Shown in pieces: positions 5,741 through 8,002 of a stretch of DNA of 8,002 bases. The stretch lies in assembly GCA_027357125.1 (NCBI GenBank), contig DAHVVW010000083.1, positions 1 through 8,002 of the forward strand, read 5' to 3'. Every line of letters begins with the position of its first letter. The stretch's first letter is position 1. The notes under the pieces are model-generated. The model was not told where the DNA came from. It did no database searches and saw only the letters and a list, made by a program, of their open reading frames with translations. A program made the position numbers and the translations under genes. This DNA comes from Clostridiales bacterium (GTDB lineage Bacteria > Bacillota > Desulfitobacteriia > Desulfitobacteriales > Desulfitobacteriaceae).

Positions 5741-6586
5741 TTATTCTATTTCAACCTTCCACAAGTCTAAAAGGCGATTCAGTTCGTCTTGAGAAAAGTA
5801 CTCAATCTCGATCTTCCCGCGTTCCTCACTGCCGTTGACACGAACTTTGGTCTGGAATACGGATCTCAGCCTGTCTTCAACTCCGCGCAAGGCCGGAAGA
5901 AGCTGCTTTGCAACCTTAATCTCAGCCTTTTTCCCACCGATACTAATCAACAGTTCTTCCATCGCCCGTACTGAAAGTTGTTCGCGCGCAGCCTTGTCTG
6001 CTATCAGAACTTGTAAGGCCGAGTCATCCAATCCAACTAGTACTTTAGCATGCCCTAAAGAGATTTTTTCCTCTCTTAATACCTTCAATATCGGCTCCGG
6101 CAACTGAATAACGCGCAATAAATTTGCTATAGTGGGCCTGCCTTTCCCGACTTTCAGAGCCACTTGCTCCTGTGTCAGGTTAAACTCATCCATCAGCCTG
6201 CGGTAAGCCAAACCCTCTTCCACAGGAGAAAGATTTGCCCGCTGAATATTTTCGACCAAGGCTCTTTCCGTCATTTCTTGCACGCTGCACTCTTGCACAA
6301 TACAGGAAATTTTCTCAAATCCGGCTAAGCGGGCAGCCCGAAAACGGCGCTCCCCCGCAATGATCATGAACTTCGCACCGTCGGGCCGTACTAAAATGGG
6401 TTGGAGCAAGCCGTGCACCCGCAAAGAATCCGCAAGCTCTTTCAAGCTTTGCTCATCGAACTCTCTACGGGGTTGATCCGGATTAACTTCAATGTCCCGG
6501 ATGGCTAGCTCCCGTATCCCCTCAGTCCGAGGCCCCTCGTCCGGAATTAAGGCTTCGAGTCCTCTTCCTAAACCCTTTTTAGACAC
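5741..6586 (-). CDS. parB: ParB/Spo0J chromosome-partitioning protein (CTP-dependent clamp)
   Basis: ParB binds parS, closes as a CTP-dependent sliding clamp, spreads on origin-proximal DNA, loads SMC condensin and stimulates ParA. The 281-residue protein has the basic N-terminal SKKGLGRGLEALIP motif (2-15) that contacts ParA. CTP-binding motifs follow: GERRFRA (78-84) and ENIQRANL (112-119). The parS-recognising helix-turn-helix is at about 138-160 (TQEQVALKVGKGRPTIANLL), and the C-terminal dimerisation region ends in LNRLLDLWKVEIE. I chose the GTG at 6586: AAGGAGG sits nine bases ahead and the family starts at this motif. The longer frame to 6655 adds 23 residues lying within parA that do not look like ParB. 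The gene overlaps parA by 8 bp, so translation is probably coupled. Its two target sites lie just after it. Confidence 0.97.
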   Translation of the reverse strand: MSKKGLGRGLEALIPDEGPRTEGIRELAIRDIEVNPDQPRREFDEQSLKELADSLRVHGLLQPILVRPDGAKFMIIAGERRFRAARLAGFEKISCIVQECSVQEMTERALVENIQRANLSPVEEGLAYRRLMDEFNLTQEQVALKVGKGRPTIANLLRVIQLPEPILKVLREEKISLGHAKVLVGLDDSALQVLIADKAAREQLSVRAMEELLISIGGKKAEIKVAKQLLPALRGVEDRLRSVFQTKVRVNGSEERGKIEIEYFSQDELNRLLDLWKVEIE

Positions 6587-7340
6587 GCTCCAAAACCTCC
6601 TTCGCCAAATCCCTGTAAACTTCCGCACCTCGCGAACGAGAATCGTAAAGCACAATCGGCTTCCCGTGGCTCGGAGCCTCTCCTAACCGGACATTACGCG
6701 GGATAATAGTCTGAAACACTTTGTGCCGAAAATATTTCTTAACCTCATCCACCACTTGAATAGCCAGGTTGGTGCGTGCATCAAACATCGTAAGTAAAGC
6801 CCCAATAATGTTTAGCCCAGGATTAAGAGATTTGCGCACCCTTTCGAGCGTATTCATGAGCAGGGTTAAGCCCTCCAAGGCATAATACTCACACTGAACC
6901 GGAATAAGCACATCCGTGGCAGCTGTCAAAGCATTAAGGGTAAGCAAACCCAATGACGGAGGACAATCAATAATTACAAAATCATATTGCTCTTTGACCT
7001 GAGAGAGCGCAACTTTTAACTTCGTCTCCCGCCCTTCCAGCATAACTAACTCTATCTCCGCCCCCGCTAACTCGATGCGGGCCGGAGCAATCTTCAAATT
7101 GCGGGAATCTGTTTTCTCCAGGACATTTTCAAGCGGTACATCGTCAATAAGGACATCATACACACAGTGCGTCAGCTTATGTTTCGGGATTCCCAGCCCA
7201 CTGGTAGCGTTGCCCTGCGGATCTAAGTCAACAAGGAGCACTCTCTTGCCCAATTCAGACAGACAAGCACTCAAATTAATAGCAGTGGTAGTCTTGGCAA
7301 CCCCTCCCTTTTGATTGGCAATGGCAATAACCCTGGTCAT
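6579..7340 (-). CDS. parA: ParA/Soj chromosome-partitioning ATPase
   Basis: ParA (Soj) is a deviant-Walker ATPase that dimerises on DNA with ATP and is released by ParB; in B. subtilis it also modulates DnaA and sporulation. The 253-residue protein has the P-loop KGGVAKTTT (11-19) with signature lysine K11 and catalytic-site K16. D40 lies in VDLDPQGN, Walker B is VIIDCPPS (122-129), and R189 lies in MFDARTNL. These positions coincide with Soj residues G12, K16, D40 and R189 known from mutants, so the DNA-binding and ATP switch should be intact. Residue 15 is alanine where Soj has glycine, a natural variant. I chose the ATG at 7340 because AAGAAGGTG lies seven bases upstream and the family starts M-x-(K/R)-(I/V)-I-A. 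rsmG lies upstream beyond terminators, so parAB probably has its own promoter. Confidence 0.97.
   Translation of the reverse strand: MTRVIAIANQKGGVAKTTTAINLSACLSELGKRVLLVDLDPQGNATSGLGIPKHKLTHCVYDVLIDDVPLENVLEKTDSRNLKIAPARIELAGAEIELVMLEGRETKLKVALSQVKEQYDFVIIDCPPSLGLLTLNALTAATDVLIPVQCEYYALEGLTLLMNTLERVRKSLNPGLNIIGALLTMFDARTNLAIQVVDEVKKYFRHKVFQTIIPRNVRLGEAPSHGKPIVLYDSRSRGAEVYRDLAKEVLERV
6596..6602 (-). promoter_or_regulatory. Ribosome binding site that fixes the parB start
   Basis: AAGGAGG on the minus strand, nine bases before the GTG at 6586, within the last codons of parA. It decides between the GTG start and the longer frame. Confidence 0.85.
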
Positions 7341-7372
7341 AAGTGCGCACCTTCTTTTCTCCAAACTTACCC

Positions 7373-7401
7373 CTATTCACGGCAAAACTGAGACATCCTC
7401 T
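7373..7401 (-). promoter_or_regulatory. Weak sigma-H-like promoter candidate for parAB
   Basis: On the minus strand AGAGGATGT (7393-7401) resembles the sigma-H -35 (RnAGGAwWW, one mismatch). GAAT (7375-7378) lies in a -10-like block 11 bases later, the expected spacing, but the -10 lacks the leading purine. Start-phase sigma control would suit a gene linked to sporulation. No convincing sigma-A promoter was seen in this gap. Confidence 0.25.
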
Positions 7402-7424
7402 AGCGATTTGCAATTGCAGTCGCT
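7402..7424. repeat. Imperfect inverted repeat in the parA leader region
   Basis: AGCGA (7402-7406) and TCGCT (7420-7424) flank the perfect palindrome TGCAATTGCA. It lies between the rsmG terminators and parA, just upstream of the candidate promoter, and could be a regulatory site. A role is not shown. Confidence 0.4.
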
Positions 7425-7453
7425 GCTCCCTCCTTATAGTACCAGAAGCACCC

Positions 7454-7481
7454 AAAGAAAAAAAGCGCCCATCCGGGAGCT
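7454..7481 (-). terminator. Second intrinsic terminator after rsmG
   Basis: On the minus strand AGCTCCC-GGAT-GGGCGCT forms a 7-position stem with one U-C mismatch, followed by seven T residues and then CTTT. It is about 20 bp past the first terminator and would serve as a back-up stop before parA. Confidence 0.65.
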
Positions 7482-7500
7482 ACGAAAATATTACGCCTAA

Positions 7501-7529
7501 TAAAAGGGTTGGCAGGCTGCGCCTAACCC
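7501..7529 (-). terminator. Intrinsic terminator overlapping the rsmG stop codon
   Basis: Minus-strand GGGTTAGGC pairs with GCCAACCC (one bulged base) around a 7-base loop and is followed by TTTTATTA. The rsmG stop codon TAG (7523-7525) lies within the 5' arm. Confidence 0.7.
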
Positions 7530-8002
7530 AAAGGCTTCTTCCCGGGAAGCCCAGGTTTACGCGGGTAGGCCGGGGGAGTAGACCGCCTTTTCTCGACCAC
7601 GATCACAGCGCGATGTTCAGCCTCTTCACCTAAGCTGAATTTCTCGACCGCGCTGATTCTACATCCTAATATTTCCAGTGCACTGGTGCTTTCTGCGACC
7701 TCTTCCTCAACTTGTGACCCCTTGGCAGCTAAAAAACGCCCTCCAATTTTTAGCAAAGGAATAGCATATTCAAGGAGCACCGGAAGCCGCGCAACTGCCC
7801 GTGAAGAAACGCAGTCAAATTGCTCGCGGTAGTCCTTATTTCTGCCTGCCTCCTCGGCCCGGGCATGAACCGCGCACGTACCCTTGAAGTTAAGTTCCTT
7901 AATCACTTCCTGTAAAAACTCAACCCTTTTACCCAGGGAATCAATGAGTACAACCTCAAGCTCAGGCAGCCAGATTTTGAGAGGAATACCCGGGAACCCT
8001 GC
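7523..8002 (-). CDS. rsmG: 16S rRNA (guanine-N7) methyltransferase RsmG, 3' part
   Basis: RsmG (GidB) uses S-adenosylmethionine to methylate N7 of the guanine at E. coli position 527 of 16S rRNA, near the decoding site. The visible 159 residues run off the right edge in frame. They begin in the SAM-binding glycine motif (AGFPGIPL) and continue with the strand ending in LIDSLGKRVEFLQEV. SSRAVARL and LLKIGGRFLAAKG follow, matching the family motifs around the substrate pocket and the later Rossmann strands. A GTG at 7906 is internal and not the start. The C-terminus ends in a proline/lysine-rich tail, RKPGLPGKKPLG. rsmG next to parAB is the classical origin-proximal order. Here it is followed by two terminators, and no noc gene lies between it and parA. 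Confidence 0.94.
   Translation of the reverse strand, partial: AGFPGIPLKIWLPELEVVLIDSLGKRVEFLQEVIKELNFKGTCAVHARAEEAGRNKDYREQFDCVSSRAVARLPVLLEYAIPLLKIGGRFLAAKGSQVEEEVAESTSALEILGCRISAVEKFSLGEEAEHRAVIVVEKRRSTPPAYPRKPGLPGKKPLG

Noticed and set aside
5835..6107. Plus-strand 90-codon frame opposite parB
   Set aside because: Antisense shadow; the minus-strand frame is an unmistakable ParB.
6587..6655. Longer ParB N-terminus (23 extra residues)
   Set aside because: It lies in the parA 3' end, is unlike ParB, and the AAGGAGG site is placed for the GTG at 6586.

Overview
The window looks like a piece of chromosome from an endospore-forming, selenoprotein-making clostridium (Firmicutes, probably Peptococcaceae-like), close to the replication origin. 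The reasons are the origin-proximal order rsmG-parA-parB with parS sites, the sporulation-linked yyaC gene nearby, uncharacterised families typical of clostridia (DUF554, DUF4446), strong AGGAGG-type ribosome binding sites, and frequent TTG/GTG starts. Species cannot be read from the sequence. Most of the window appears near 50% G+C by eye; the first 166 bases are about 30% by hand count.

Layout from right to left, following the minus-strand genes. The 3' part of rsmG (16S rRNA m7G methyltransferase) ends at two tandem intrinsic terminators (7454-7529). A 182-bp intergenic region then leads into parA (soj) and parB (spo0J), which overlap by 8 bp. Two identical perfect parS palindromes lie directly after parB. 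A DUF554 membrane protein and a DUF4446 membrane-anchored coiled-coil protein follow, probably as the distal part of the parAB operon. On the plus strand, facing them, is yyaC (DUF1256, GPR-like spore protease family), preceded by a good match to a forespore sigma-F type promoter. Divergent from yyaC is a YkvI-family polytopic transporter-like gene whose stop codon lies inside a perfect 15-bp inverted repeat. Next come a small TPR protein and selB, the selenocysteine-specific elongation factor. At the far left is the C-terminal end of an unrecognised AT-rich gene on the plus strand, convergent with selB.

How the genes fit together: ParA, ParB and parS form the chromosome-segregation system, which in sporulating Firmicutes also feeds into sporulation control. 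YyaC belongs to sporulation, and rsmG is a standard origin neighbour. No noc gene lies between rsmG and parA. selB and the TPR gene form a separate small translation-related unit; selA, selD and tRNA-Sec are not in the window. No tRNA, rRNA, CRISPR array or complete mobile element was seen, and no gene-free stretch exceeds 300 bp. I found no convincing wholly new system. The most unexplained items are the AT-rich gene end, the compound dyads at 2665-2718 and 3755-3786, and the DUF554/DUF4446 pair attached to parABS.
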